Below, in pieces: positions 32,291 through 44,327 of a stretch of 64,000 bases of DNA; positions within the stretch are counted from its first letter, which is position 1, and each line of letters starts with the position of its first letter. The DNA is from Ampelocalamus luodianensis (taxonomy: Eukaryota > Streptophyta > Magnoliopsida > Poales > Poaceae). The notes beneath the pieces are model-generated. The model made no database searches, was not told the origin of the DNA, and saw only the letters and a program-made list of their open reading frames with translations. Both the position numbers and the translations under genes were made by a program. The stretch is from NCBI GenBank assembly GCA_036346255.1, contig CM070617.1, positions 24,789,080-24,853,079 of the forward strand, read 5' to 3'.

Positions 32291-32689
32291 TTTCGTAGAA
32301 AAATCATTTTTTCAGCAGAAAAGGGCTTCGGGAATCCATTTTTTTCATACTTTTGAACTTGAAGCATGTTTAACTTTGTTATTATTATTTCTATGCGATT
32401 TATTTACCGTATTTACTGTTTTGATTATCTGTGATTGTTAATATTGCTTTTAATCACTGAAAATAGCAGTAAATCATGAAAAATGCATAGAAAAATACGA
32501 ACACTAACACGAGTTGAAGAGCATTGTGAGAATTTTGCAACCATTTTATGCAGATTACCAGCAGCAATCCTTTGAACTTTTTGCATGAATATGAAGATGA
32601 CTGGCATCACAAATCAGGAATTCGGAGAACTGACCTAGTATGGTCAGAATTTGTACAGAATTTATAACAGTCTTCAATTCTGTGGTAAT

Positions 32690-33190
32690 ATAATCACGGA
32701 TGAGCAGAAGATTGAGAAGACCCTCTGCCTTTCACCCGAACGCGGTGCAATCCGCAAGCAACTATCGTCAAGACGGCTACATGAAGTATGCCAAATTAAT
32801 TGACATCATGCAAGTTGCAAAAACTCAAGATGATATTCTAAGAAAGAACTTCATCTCGCAACCACCTAGTAGCAATGTTGGCCATGAAGCCACTCTAGCA
32901 GCTACAAGGTGATGAAGCCTCTCACGAATGAGAGGAACAAGAAGGGTAAGGTCGTGCGTCGCACATTATTGATGTTTTCCTGTCTAAGAAGAAGGGCAAA
33001 TGATAGCATGAGGCATACCTCGCCATTGCAGGCACAGAGGATTCACATCCATTACCTGCACTTATGAATGTGAACAGCCCAGTAGCAGCCCCATCATCCC
33101 TCCTTTGGACATCACAGCGGCCACAACCGTAGCTGCCCAAGAGGAGAAGATCGCGCATGGAGCCGATTTAGGCAGAAGTTCCTGAATACT
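32690..33190 (+). pseudogene. copia D gag remnant
   Basis: 32730-32912 reads FHPNAVQSASNYRQDGYMKY, AKLIDIMQVAKTQDDILRKN and FISQPPSSNVG. This is the copia gag C-terminal part, in which a tyrosine-arginine rich helix is followed by a helix of the 'LI..L..AE..NELLM.NH..RP' type. It is shifted and has stops after 32912; the rest to 33190 aligns with 50675-50997 of copia E. No zinc knuckle is preserved. Confidence 0.8.
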
Positions 33191-33429
33191 TCGCCTATTA
33201 GATCCAGTGCACGCATTGCACTCGGACCTTTTATAGAAACTTGCAGTTTGTAATTGAAGCAGAATTTTGAATTATTGAATAATGGTTGCAAGCTCTAGGA
33301 GAGCAAAGCATTAAATTCTTATTATCAGTCCTGCAAGGCTTATTTTCCCGTCTTTATAATAGCAAGTTACGTTCGATATCAAGTATTTTATTTATGTGTT
33401 GCTTGTTTTACGCTACATATTAATAAAGT

Positions 33430-34730
33430 ACATTATATTAGAACGCGTGTGGCGCCTATGGAGGAAGTGTGCTTAGCATGTAGCGGCTGTGAATACCATC
33501 TGAGAAAAATGAAATTTTTCGATCGATCGGCAAGAATACCGGTAGTCTTACGACGATCGCAAGCGATGATACTTGTATAATAGGCTCAGAAGGGCCATAA
33601 TTATACTTCCAACGGCACAACTTTGGTCATTGAAGAAGATTTGTTGTACCGAGAATCGACTAGAACTCTCAAGGATATTTGCGCTAACAATTTCCATGTA
33701 GAGACTGAAGAAGAGTATGGTACGGAATACCTGCTCATTACAAAGCGTGAAGAAAGTGAAAAATAGCATTAGAATATCTTCTTTCATATGAAATTGGGCT
33801 ATACTACACTAATATTAAGGCACCTACAGCCTATACTGTCCTGAAAACCGTATTTAGAAGCTCTGAACTTTTCTATCTCTGACATGATAGATTGTGCCGT
33901 CTAGGTCTTAGGATGATGAGAAATATAATTAACAATTCACAGGGACATGATATGAATGTTAAGAATTTATCGAATCAGGAAGATTTTGTGTGCCCCGCAT
34001 GTGCCACCGGGAAATTAATTACTAGACCTTTTTTTGCTCTGAAAGCAAAGGATGAAGTCCCTGCATTCCTGGACCGTATCCAGGGAGACCTTTTGCGGTC
34101 CTATATAGCCCCTGTAAGGGTAATTTGAGGTATTTTATAGTGCTCATTGATGCTTCCTCGGAATGGTCGCACGTATGATTATTGTCTACGAGAAATCAAG
34201 CTCGCATAGCTAAATCTCGCAGATAATTAAATTAGAAATATTTTCTCGATCATCATGAAGTCCACGAATGGACAACGAAGAACTTACTCGAAAGCATTTG
34301 ATGATTATTGCATGAAAATGGGAATTAAAGTTGAGCATTTTGTACCACTTATCCGCACCCAGAATGGACTAGCAGAACTTTGAAGAATTGTAATTTACCA
34401 ACTACATGTTGGGGACGTGCAGTCCTGCTCGCAGCATCTCTCATCAATTTTAGGCTGCCGACATAACATCCGTCCACCTATGCAACTAGCGCAAGGGTCG
34501 AGACCAAAACTACTCATCTTCGCAGTTTGGTCGTAAGGTTTATGTACCTATACCATCACCGCAATGAATCGCAATGGGTCTTCTCAAAGTCGGGATATAC
34601 ATTGGTTATGAGACATCATCCATAATCAAGTGTTTGGACCCTATGATGGAGATTTGCATAATGCCCGGTCGTTGATAGTATATCGGATGAGATTAGTTTC
34701 CGTCATTAGGGGAGAAATCAACCCTTGATA
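33430..34730 (+). pseudogene. copia D protease and integrase remnant
   Basis: 33520-33780 corresponds to the segment between protease and integrase (a LKDICANNFHVETEEEYG-like string in a broken frame). 33892-34128 is open and reads the integrase zinc-binding end and core start: HDMNVKNLSNQEDFVCPACA, TGKLITRPFF, DRIQGDLLRSYIAPVR. From 34136 the core is readable only by changing frame (IDASSEWSHV). The C-terminal part is at 34500-34720 (YETSSIIKCLDPM). Heavy small deletions are present compared with copia E. Confidence 0.8.
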
Positions 34731-34739
34731 ATAATGTCG

Positions 34740-34895
34740 GAGATAATTGAAGTCTAGAAGACAATTGAAATCCAGAAGATAATTAAAATCTATGCATATG
34801 ACCAGCGCACTAGTGAAGCAAATAGAAGTCAGAAGATAATTACGAGTCGAAGATAATTGAATTGAAGTCTAGAAGACAATTGAAGTCCGTAAGAT
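34740..34895 (+). repeat. Short 18-base repeats after the copia D integrase
   Basis: GAAGTCTAGAAGACAATT and close variants (GAAATCCAGAAGATAATT, GAAGTCCGTAAGATAATA) are repeated about six times. The same array occurs at about 53005-53170 in copia E, where it is in frame and encodes K-S-R-R-Q-L type hexapeptides. Confidence 0.8.
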
Positions 34896-35189
34896 AATAG
34901 ATTTGCAAATATTAACAAATCAATCTCGGACCACTTTAGTGATTTGAAGAGCGTGACCAAGTAGCATTTGCCTGTACGCAATGCACCGGAGAGGGTTGAA
35001 ATACTAATGAAGGTATCCCTAATCCCGTCCAGAGGCCTCAGAAAAGGACAAGAACTCCGGTCCTCGAATCCGGCAACAGGGGCGCTGGTGAAAAGGATAA
35101 GAAGGACTTGACACAGCCGATCACCGAAGTGCCCCAGAACCAGAAGGGGAGCCAATTGAGACTTGGCACCGGTATGGAACCTTCAGAAA

Positions 35190-36900
35190 AGGCGTGCAGG
35201 TGAACATCCCCATGAAGGAGACATCGGCATGGATGTGTGCGCACATCGGAGCTGAAAAACTAAAGGACTTGCCCGCAATTGGAAGCGGCGGTGAGCAAGT
35301 AGAAGCATTAGAAGAATCGCCTCTTGAAGAAATAGCTATAAAATTTATGACCTCGGGAGAATCTTTGAATATGACAACGACCAATGTCGACATATACTTT
35401 GCAAAGAAACTTGCCACAATCATCAATCTTGATTCGAGCTTTGTATCGCTCGTTGAATGAAAGAAAAGATCGATTGAAAGAAGCGATGAAACCGAATTAT
35501 TCTCTCCGAATAAAGAAGGGCGTTTGGGCACATAAGCGTCGCCTCCCTTGTGCACCCGTAAGGCATAAGTGGATATTTGTTCAAAGAGAAATAAAAAAGC
35601 AAGGCTCGTTGCATAAGGTTTCATTGAACATCCAGAGATGATTATGAAGAAACCTATTCCCGATCATAAGCGAACCCCTTTAGACATTTATCTCAATGGC
35701 GGTGAACTTGAAGTTAAATTGAAATTGATGGATGGGGTACGGCATACCTTTATGAAATATTGGATTCGGACATTGAAGATACCTGAATGTATTAATGTCC
35801 CGAACCAAGATAGAGCAAATGGAAATATGTACAGTGTGAAACTCAGAAAGTCATTGTACGAACTTAAGCAATCAGGCAGAATGTGGTATAATCGCTTGAA
35901 GCGACTTTCTATGCAAGAAAGGCTACACGAACAATGAGAATAAACCCTGTGTATTTATACGATGATTCCAGAATGAATTTTGTATAATCTCAGTGTATGA
36001 AAATGATCTGAATATCATCGGAACCCTGAAGGATATTAAGAAAGTAAGCTTTTACCTGAAGTCAGAGTTCGAAATGAAAGATTTGGGTGAAAACCAAATA
36101 TTGCCTAGGCTTGCTGACTTGGGCATGCCCTGAAGGAATTTTAGTACATCAGTCAACCTACACTCGAAGGTGTTGGAAAGGTTCGGCTTTGGAAAGGCAT
36201 ACCCTTTGAAAGTGCCAATGGTGGAAGATCTTTGCGGCAAGACAAGGACAGTACAAACCTAGAAAGAGGGGAGGAAGTCCTAGGACCGGAATTCCCATAT
36301 TTAAGTGTGATAGAAACACTCATGTATTGAACAAAGCGTACTAGACCGGGCATTGCATTTGCCGTGAACCTATTAGCAAGGTATAGTCTGAGAACCTACC
36401 AAAGGCATTGGCGGGGAATGAAGGACATCTTAGATACCTCTAAGAAAGCAAAGAACTTGGTGCATTCTCTGAAAGAAATAAGACTTAACTATGAATGGCA
36501 ATGCAGATACTTGGTACTTGTAGGACCCGCATACGAACCAAATAGCAAAGCAGGCTATGTATTCCTATGTGGTGGAACCGCAATTCCATGAAAATCATCT
36601 AAGCGAGTCTTGTATCGACTTCGAAGAACCACTCGAACATAATAGCATTGTACGAGGCCTCACGAGAATGTGCTTGGCTTCGGCGGATGATTCACCACAT
36701 CCAGCAGTCATGTGGATTGAATGCCGCACTAACCCCATTATTATCTATGAAGATAATGCGACTTGTGTTGCACAAGTGCGGATGGGTTATGTGAAGAGTC
36801 CTCACAAAGCATATCAACCCCAAGTTCTTCTATGCTCATGAATTGCAAAAGATGAGCGTATTTAAAGTAATGCATACTAAGTCGTGTGAGAATCTTGCGA
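35190..36900 (+). pseudogene. copia D reverse transcriptase and RNase H remnant
   Basis: 35380-35640 holds the RT start (KWIFVQREIKKQGSLHKVSL in a shifted frame). 35740-35935 reads LKIPECINVPNQDRANGNMY and KLRKSLYELKQSGRMWYNRL. The polymerase box near 35996-36020 reads VYENDLNII where copia RTs have VYVDDLNII, so the first catalytic Asp of the pair is Asn. Later parts are RT C-terminus (PEFPYLSVIETLM-like, in broken frame) and RNase H (36620-36840, ECAWLRRMIHHI-like and ITIYEDNATCVAQV). Frameshifts are dense. Confidence 0.88.
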
Positions 36901-37239
36901 TTTATTCACTAAGTCACTTGACATCTAACTTTGAAAGATGCATATGTGAATTAGAATTATGAGACTTAGAGAAGTGCGAGTCGGGGAGAACCTTCACGAA
37001 CTCATTGTTAAAGCTTGATCATGAAGATCGAGTACCCAAAGAATAAATCCGGGAGATTAAATGAAATTGGGTGGATTGTACTCTTTTCCCTTGACGAGTT
37101 TTCCAAGTTTCTCGGCTAAGGTTTTTAATGAGGCAATTCGTGCATCACGTGAACGTGTATCATGTACTCTTTCTCCAAATTTTTCCCATTGGGTTTTTAT
37201 GGAGTTTTGACGAGACATGAACATGAAGGATGGGTGCCC

Positions 37240-37247
37240 AAGGGGAG
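37240..37247 (+). other. Polypurine tract of copia D
   Basis: AAGGGGAG sits directly before the TGTTGG start of the 3' LTR; copia E has AAGGGAGAG at the same place. Confidence 0.8.
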
Positions 37248-37513
37248 TGTTGGAAACCATGGGCTGACCTGCGATCGGCCCATTAGTAGGCGCCCATCCC
37301 AAACCCTAGCGGTCGTAGCCTATAAATATGGGGTCGCTATTCATTGTAAGCGATTGATCGATGGATGAAGGAATAAAGAGAAGCAAGTCCCCTTACATCT
37401 CTCTTCTTCTATCTCTTATTCTGTTCTTGTTGTTCATGCATTGTTCTTACGATTCTACGCTTGTCTACGAGGTAATCGCTCGGACTGGACTCGCCAGCGA
37501 CGGTTCCTCAACA
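37248..37513 (+). repeat. 3' LTR of copia D
   Basis: TGTTGGAAACCATGGGC...GGTTCCTCAACA, 266 bp, followed by GTTAA. Matches 30805-31075 with many substitutions and one- or two-base deletions. Confidence 0.93.
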
Positions 37514-37518
37514 GTTAA

Positions 37519-40295
37519 TGGGCCGCTGGCATTTCAGTGACCATGGCTTAGCCGGCGGACCGTTGGTAGCGTCCACATTTTCTCTTGGCTCCAGTTAGCA
37601 AGACTCGCGATCTCACGTGTTTTGGGAGCAAAATATTACTACTGGTGAATCAAGGGCGATGAAAGGTAGCAATGCATGCCATGCGTAATTGTGTACTCAA
37701 CTCACCAGTCACCAGACATGCAGCAGTGGTACGATCGAAGGTCGCGTATAGCTGCCACGACCACGTGCAGCTTCTCAAGATTGGTGCATGCAGCAGTCGG
37801 CAGCTCCTAGTCAATGGAGCTGCTACATTATTCGTCGCTACTCGCTACACACGATGATTTAATTTAACTTTGATAATTTTAAGTTGTCTGAAAATTTTCT
37901 TAAATGATTAGATATTGATCCAATGATCACAACAAGTGACTTATACTTAAAAAAATTTCAATCATCTTATAAATAGACACTCTCTTAATTTAATTAGGTG
38001 ATATCTGCAGAGCGTACTTGCACCTTTGCGCCGCCGACCAGTCAAAGCGTCTGTACTGAGACATCAACATGCCCAAGCAGCCCAAATGCAGTTCAGTAGC
38101 TCACGCAGTCACAGCTGAAATTTCCGCCCCAGATTCTGAACACAAATCAACCTTGATTCTTGTCAGTTAGCTTCCGCATTTCTTTTTCCTGCCATCCTCT
38201 CTACCTATATGAAACGCATGCATGGTAATGTAACATGCATGCATATCATGTCCGTGGAAATGTAATTAGTCCTATGTACTAGTGCAAGTAGAGATGTACA
38301 ATAGTACAAGTAGGAAGCTGGCTGGCATTCTGTGCTGGGTTTCGAGGTTAGTGAAAACTTTTAAGCATCGGCATTGGTGTTGAGTGCAGACAAGCAGGAT
38401 GCCCGCCATGTCAAGCAAGCACGACGGTGGACCAAATCCCATCACATGCCACACAGGCCACACACGAAATTCCCACCCAAACCCAAACCCAACCTTGCTC
38501 TCTCTCTCACACACACACACACATCGGAAATAAATAAACTAACGAACAGCAAAGCTCTCTATTTCTCTCTCGGAAAGGGCGAAGTCTCTCGCTCGCACTG
38601 TCGCACAGATGGATCCTGGACCTAGAAGCCGTGCTGGTGTTGCTATTTTATTCAAGAGTGAGGAGTGCCTGTAGCTACTTTACCAACTTGGAACTCAACA
38701 AGTACGAGCTGCAAACTCTGCACGCCAAGGAAAGGCCCCCTCGTCCTACAGTTTTTAGTAATTCAATTAGCTAGCAGCTGGCCTTGGTCATTGACGTTTG
38801 ACAACCAATCCATGATGAAAGAGCCAACTCAGTGCAGTATATACATGCAAAGAGCCAAAACATTGCTTTCTACTGGGACAACACATGTATATTAGGCAAA
38901 GGAAATGGTTAAAAGAATGCGTATACCTCAATCGCTAAGTTACAACAGCTATCGCCACTTCCTCGCGAAAAAAAATGTACTACTTGGTCATGCAATAAGG
39001 CTGTATAATTAAGAAAAAACACATGCACCTGTATATAAAAGTCTTTTCTTCTCTGCACTACTAGTACGTGGTCTTCAGACTTCAGCAGAGGAACGTACAA
39101 TACAAAAAATATGAGCATGTGAAAAAAGAATATGTCGGCCAATGCAGATCTAAAAAGGAACTTCGCTGATGATAACTAATAGGGGATCAAAGATCCTAGA
39201 ATCCACTCTATTTCCTTTTACCAAAGAATGCATGCGTCCTCTATGCAAATGACAAAGGTGAATTGAAGGCTGTATAAGATGGCACAATGTGCGAAAGAAG
39301 CTCAGCTTAGCAATGAGAATAAACGTTTCCAGCACTAGATTGAAAAGGTTGCATGAAAAAAAATCCTCGATCATTTTAGCGCTACAGGAAAAGAAATCTT
39401 TTGATGATCTGCTCGTTAGAAACGAATGGACATCAATCATATTTTATATAACATCTAATACTATATGCATTGCACAAAATCAAATATAAAAGTATATGGA
39501 GTGTAGAAATGTATGTGCTATAGTAGCTTCGTTGTGTTGCTTCCTTATGATCATAAGTTCTGTAGACTGTGATTTGTCCTATCCATGTACAGTTCGAGCA
39601 AAATGATCAATTACCTACATATGTCAAGAAGACATGGACTACAAAATGAACAGTGATAACGACATGACTAAGTAGTATCAGATTGATATGCATCCATGCA
39701 CATCATATCTACACTAGTGTAAGACAAACAATGCACACCCTTTTGGTGCACATGACCAGTTCTTAGAGGTTTCATTTCCAAGCTAATAGAACTACTGCAC
39801 AGAGCAGAAAGTGGTGAAGCTTTATAATGCTGTACTGCTATGGACATGCTAGCTTATACGCAAATTCATATCAATCATTGAAAAAAAGGTCATGAAATCA
39901 AAGAGGAAGAAAATGACGGATCATATTCAGTACACGCGTAACAAACCATCAGTGTATATTGCTTAATCAAGTTAATCAGGTTGAAATTAAATATATACAT
40001 GCAGATGCAGTGTCAATTAGTTTCTTTAATTTTGCTGACTGCTAATCTTGAACCAAACATTAATCCCTTAAGCTTAAGATTAAGCATGCACTCAATCAAA
40101 TAAATTAACCAACCAATCACAATGAACACTTACAAGAAAGTTAAGGATCGATATATCCACTGGACAATTTTTTTTTCATCAAGATATCCACAGCTATATC
40201 TATTTCTAGAAAAGATATATATAATTAAACTTGCACACGGTTTATTCCCCGGCTTAACTGTGATCTCACCAAAATGTTAAATGAATCCATGCATG
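37519..40295. other. Intergenic sequence downstream of the LBD15-like gene
   Basis: Mostly AT-rich with short frames only. 38460-38660 has a CT/CA microsatellite and a short frame beginning MDPGPRSRAG that ends after 21 codons; I do not call it a gene. The last few hundred bases before 40295 should contain the 3' UTR of the LBD15-like gene, which ends at 40296, but I cannot fix its poly(A) site. Confidence 0.5.
38498..38522. repeat. CT/CA microsatellite
   Basis: A CT run of five units is joined to a CA run of about seven units. Confidence 0.9.
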
Positions 40296-41437
40296 TCAAC
40301 CAAAGTATGCATCATGCTCACTTGTGTTGAGGGAGCTGTAGTCGTCAGTACTTGATGGCTGTCCGGTAGCATACACCGCGGACAGCGCCGACATCCCCGG
40401 CGCCCCGGGGCCAGCTGCGACTTCTTGGCCAGCCTCGGCCACCGACACCACGTCCCCTGTATGCACCGGCGACGGTGCAGGAGCCGCGAAGACGGCCGCA
40501 GCATGGACGTCGTCCATGAGGCCCGCCGCGCCGGCGCTGGCCTGCCGGTACCTGTGCTTGAAGATCTCGGCTCTGACGGCCTCCAGCTCGGCCTCCAGAG
40601 CGTTCAACTGCTGCTGCAGCATCGAGATCGCGCCCAAGCAGCCGTACACCGGGTCACGCAGCCGCAGGTTCGCCTCGTAGACCAGGCTGCTCGCCGCGTC
40701 GGCTCTCTCCGACTCGGTCACCTCCTAAAACACATGCACCGACCGAAGCCATTCACACACAGAGTATACAGGTCTCTTTTTTTAAAAAAAAAAATCTCTT
40801 TCAAAATTGTTGGGTCCGTCGTACCAGGAGCATCTTGGAGACGTTGCTGGCGCCGAAGACCTTGTGGACAGCGGCGAACTTGTGGGGTTCGTGCGGGGAG
40901 AAGTAGGGGGCGAAGGGGCACTCCTGCGCGCAGCGCCGGCGGAGGAGCTTGCATGCGGCGCACGGGGTCACGGTGTTCAGGGCGCCGCCAAGGCCAAGGC
41001 GGCGGGGGTCGTGGTGCTCAGTCGGTGAAGCGGCGACTACGACGCCGGCGACGGCTGCGGCGGCGTCAGGCTCTCGCTTGATCTTCTTGCCGATCTCATC
41101 GAGTCTCTCCCTGCGGGAAGTCCAAAAGGCGGAGTTGCTATTTAGGGTTTGTTGCATGGAAGTAAGGAGGGGGATCAAGGGGTGCGATGCAAACCACAAT
41201 GGTAAAATTCTAACCATCATGAGAACAAGAAAAGGCACGCACTACTATTTTTTATCTCTTGATTAACCTTTCGAGCAAAAGGAATAGTACAGAAGCGCTT
41301 CCTAGATTCTTTTGGAGATAAGACATCGAGATCTTTGAAAGGAAAAAAAAAGACGCAACCTGGGAACAAAAGAGGAGGAAATTAACTGAAATTAAGCAGC
41401 ATCTACATGTGGTGGCCTCTTACCTTTCCGTGGACAT
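40296..41437 (-). CDS. LBD15: LOB-domain (LBD15-like) transcription factor, 242 aa, three exons
   Basis: Plant-specific DNA-binding regulator acting in the nucleus. Exons on the - strand are 41437-41424 (14 bases, ATG TCC ACG GAA AG), 41110-40825 and 40724-40296. Introns 41423-41111 and 40824-40725 both have GT...AG ends (GTAAGAGG...CCGCAG and GTACGACG...TTTTAG). The joined length is 729 bases. The N-terminus MSTERERLDEIGKKIKRE resembles LBD15 proteins, which supports the 14-base first exon; without it the frame has no fitting start. The LOB domain starts near residue 53. The zinc-finger-like C-block has Cys55, 58, 65 and 69 (CAACKLLRRRCAQEC). The GAS block is FGASNVSK at 90-97. The coiled coil VYGCLGAISMLQQQLNALEA lies in exon 3. 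The end is Ala/Ser-rich, finishing AYFG. No defects are seen. LBD15 relatives act in vascular and meristem development (family knowledge). This is the only intact protein gene I can support here. Confidence 0.95.
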
Positions 41438-42094
41438 TGAGGCATGCTCTCCTGTGCTTGCGAGGAGATGAGCAAGCACAAGAGAATGCGAGGAAGGGGA
41501 TCGAGAGGTATAGAAGTGTAAAGTTTGGAATTGCAAGGAAAGAGTGCTTAAAAGGCAAGGTATTAATGAGGGGGATGGGCCTAAAGCATGTACAATTGGT
41601 AGTAAATAAATGGGCAGGAGAGGTGAGGAAGAAATGTTGGCAAGTGAAGGTTGACTCGATTAGTTGGCTTGGCTCTCTCCCTCCCTCGTGTGTCCCTGCT
41701 GGTGTTTCTGCTCATGTCAAGGGAATGAAATGCTGTTGAAAAGACGAAGCTACCTAGGCATGCATCTGCCGCAACCACCACGCCATTTTCTCTCTCCCTA
41801 ACGTGTGAGTTGTGACTAACCGTATCAGTTACAACATCTCCAGTTTCCAAGTTTTCAGTGTCATTCGGGAAGCCAGCTGGGGTCTTCTGTTCTTCTCCCA
41901 TTGATTTTTGGGAAATTTCGTATGTTCCTTTGAGTATCTGTAATAGTTTATTTTTTAGCTTGTTATAAAGAGGGATAGTACTCAATCTAATAAAAAGAAA
42001 CAAGTCTTCTAATAAATTATTTTTTGAGCTTATATATCTAAGACTTTAATTCTTACTTTAATTGTTATACACAAAATAGGTTTTTAGGTAACAA

Positions 42095-42252
42095 GAAAGT
42101 CTCCAATAGTTATTTTGTTGTTTCTTGTGTATTGGTAAACTTGCTTGTTTCTTTATCTAAAAATAAGCTCACATTCTCTCATCCACATCACCTAAATGCT
42201 GATGTGTCCATCCCTTAGTAACAAGTGATATAAACTATTGTAGATGCTCTTA
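42095..42252. mobile_element. Possible small foldback MITE
   Basis: GTCTCCAATAGTTATTTTG at about 42099 is inverted-complementary, with mismatches, to ACTATTGTAGATGCTCTTA at about 42234. The 'TCTCCAATAG ... CTATTGTAGATGC' style is common in grass MITEs, but no clean target duplication is visible. Confidence 0.35.
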
Positions 42253-42782
42253 TATGCTATTTATGTCTGGCTGACACGTGGATCAGTCGCACATTAAGTG
42301 GTATATAAAGAATTATGCACTTTATCAGTGGCATGTAGGGGATTCATCCTTGATTTTTTTCGAGGTGTGGATGTCTATACAATAGGCGTTTGATTTTTTT
42401 AGAGATTAGTCAAATTTTCTTCCTTCATATCAATATCCAACGATAGAAGCACACACATCTCAAGCACATCTAACGTCAGAAAATTCGACTTACGTTTAGG
42501 CACATGATAACGAACAAAACCGAATTTTTAGGCTAAATTAGAATGTGTTTATGACTTTATATATGTCCAAGTAGTTTCCAAAATTACTCATTCAGTTTCT
42601 AAAAATTCGTTTCACATTAGCAGTTTCGTCCGTTAGTTCAATACGATTTCTTAAGATTTGAATCCGGTTTTAGCTTGCAAGAGAAAAGAAGGGGACAATT
42701 TCTCAACAGAAAATAGAAAAAGGGACGAAATACTGTGCCGTATTTCTTAGGAGAGATATTGGGCTGTATTTCTTTGGGGAGA

Positions 42783-42795
42783 GGGGGGGGGGGGG
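42783..42795. repeat. Homopolymer run of 13 G
   Basis: An uninterrupted G13 run, preceded by GGGGAGA. Could form a G-rich structure or be an assembly-sensitive site. Confidence 0.9.
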
Positions 42796-43439
42796 AACTG
42801 TGGGCTTTTTTTTGCATCACCGTAATTTTCTTTTTTCGATGCAAGTCATGGGCCTTCCATGTCATTCCATTGCACGTCCGTTTACTTTTGGGCAAAGTAT
42901 TCCATGCCCTGGGCTCAAAGCTTTAAAGGACCCAATGCCCAATGCAGCCTTTTGTTTCTAGCTAAGACATCCGACTGGCCTGCTAAAAAAAAGGCATCCG
43001 ACTGGTTGCTATTCTATGCCAGGCCATCAAACAGAATGTCAAATAGAATCCCCCTGACGTAAAATTTTGCAGGCAGCCTGATCTATAAGACTTTTGAACC
43101 ACACAAAATGCAATTTTGTAGTGTTTCTGAAGAAAGTGACTTGTAATCGAGTAAGAGTGGAATAGACTCAAACGATTATAGTTTAGGATTACGCAGTCAC
43201 GCTTACGCAGCACAGAGAGCTTAGGTCCTGTTTGGTACAACTTCTACTCCTAACTTCTCAATTGATTCTTATAGAGCCATACCAAACACATTGATTCTCA
43301 AAACCACTCGATTCTGATTCTCGCGTGAAGCTATCTCAAAAATACACTAACGAGGAGAAGCAGTCTTTCCTTAGATTCTCGTGAGAATCCAACTTGATAG
43401 AAGAAAAATACCTATTGAAGTTAAGGTTATTTACCCGCC

Positions 43440-44327
43440 GATGCCATCCACTTACCCCCCGAGTGATCGAGTCCCTCCGCGAGACGCCGACGCTTCGGCT
43501 TTCCTCCCGTCCTCTCTCACGACCGAGGTGACCGAGGCGATATCGCCTCCGACCTCGAGCGCGCCGCATCTGGCTCCCGTGTGCACCCCGCCGGTCCTCC
43601 ATTGCGTCACAGCCAGACCCGGAGTCCACCGCCTGGAGAAGACGCTGACCGCCGACCGAGGAAACCCTAGAGGCCGCCGCTCCCCCTTCTTCTTCGCCGC
43701 CGCTTCCCCGAGCACCACCGGCCGACTCCTGTGAAGGTAGAGCTCTAGATCCGGCCGTCCCCCTTGCCCTCCCTACTCCTCCCTTCGTCTCCTTCTTGTT
43801 CGTCGGCCGACATCAGTGCGCCGCCTCCGTCCCCCTGCCCCTTGCCCTCCCTACTCCTCCCTTTGGCTATGATTTTGTGATTGGACATGCTTGATGAATC
43901 ATGATAAGTTCAGGTATAGTCCAGGAATAATGAATTACTCAATAGAGAAACACAAGATGTTCTTGTTATTTTCCTTTATTAAGCCAAATTTTCTGTGAAA
44001 CCGACCTAGTTTTGGTGAATCATCCATTATCTCAATCAGAGTGGCAGTTGTTGTAGCTAGAAGAATCTAGTCTAAACTGTCTTAGCTGGACAAAATATGA
44101 AAATAACTATATGCTTGGTTAAGTGGTATTTGAATTGTAATTTCAGTTCATTCTGCTAAACGAAATGATCATGTACAATCATGGTGATGGTAACTGCAAA
44201 TTTCCTGCTTGGTGAATTTATAGCTTAGTTGTCTCATGATTCACATGGATCTTACCGTTTACACAAGTATTTGAGGGCTTTGATACATCAGCTTCTTTTG
44301 TCTGATCCTTCTCTGTCTAAGTTGCAG
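43440..44327 (+). other. Leader, exon-1-like block and intron-like stretch before the DHDPS segment
   Basis: 43440-43740 is GC-rich with AAACCCTAGAGGCCGCCGC and CTTCTTCTTCGCCGCCGC, like a plant 5' UTR or transit-peptide exon. A GTGAAGGTAGAGC site at about 43731-43743 could be a donor and TAAGTTGCAG at 44318-44327 an acceptor. The AT-rich stretch between would be a retained intron. If so, the gene was captured as DNA, unlike the intron-less piece in element C. No transit peptide frame can be followed with confidence. Confidence 0.45.

Larger units (their letters stand above)
30805..37513 (+). mobile_element. Ty1/copia retrotransposon D, target duplication GTTAA
   Basis: LTRs of 271 bp (30805-31075) and 266 bp (37248-37513) start TGTTGG and end CCTCAACA. 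They are flanked by GTTAA at 30800-30804 and 37514-37518, so the insertion is complete. Between them are, in order, a long leader, gag, protease, integrase, RT and RNase H remnants on the + strand, all with stops and shifts. It is the same family as copia E (48087-55856). The two LTRs differ at many positions, so it is old. Confidence 0.95.
41438..43220. other. Intergenic sequence upstream of the LBD15-like gene
   Basis: Should contain the promoter and 5' UTR of the LBD15-like gene (transcribed leftward). I see no convincing TATA box close to the start on the - strand. 41660-41815 has CTCTC-rich stretches. 42000-43200 is AT-rich apart from a G-run. The 110-codon frame at 41407-41739 (+) overlaps exon 1 in antisense and has no domain. 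Confidence 0.45.

Noticed and set aside
31403..32367. Long - strand frames (250 and 197 codons) over the copia D leader
   Set aside because: Created by the TGAACAGT minisatellite and the GC-rich block; neither is conserved in copia E.
38609..38673. Short frame starting MDPGPRSRAG after a CT-rich leader, as a gene start
   Set aside because: Ends after 21 codons, with no downstream exon that I can connect.
40425..41081. 218-codon + strand frame over the LBD15-like exons
   Set aside because: Antisense shadow of a well-supported gene with splice sites and a full LOB domain on the - strand.
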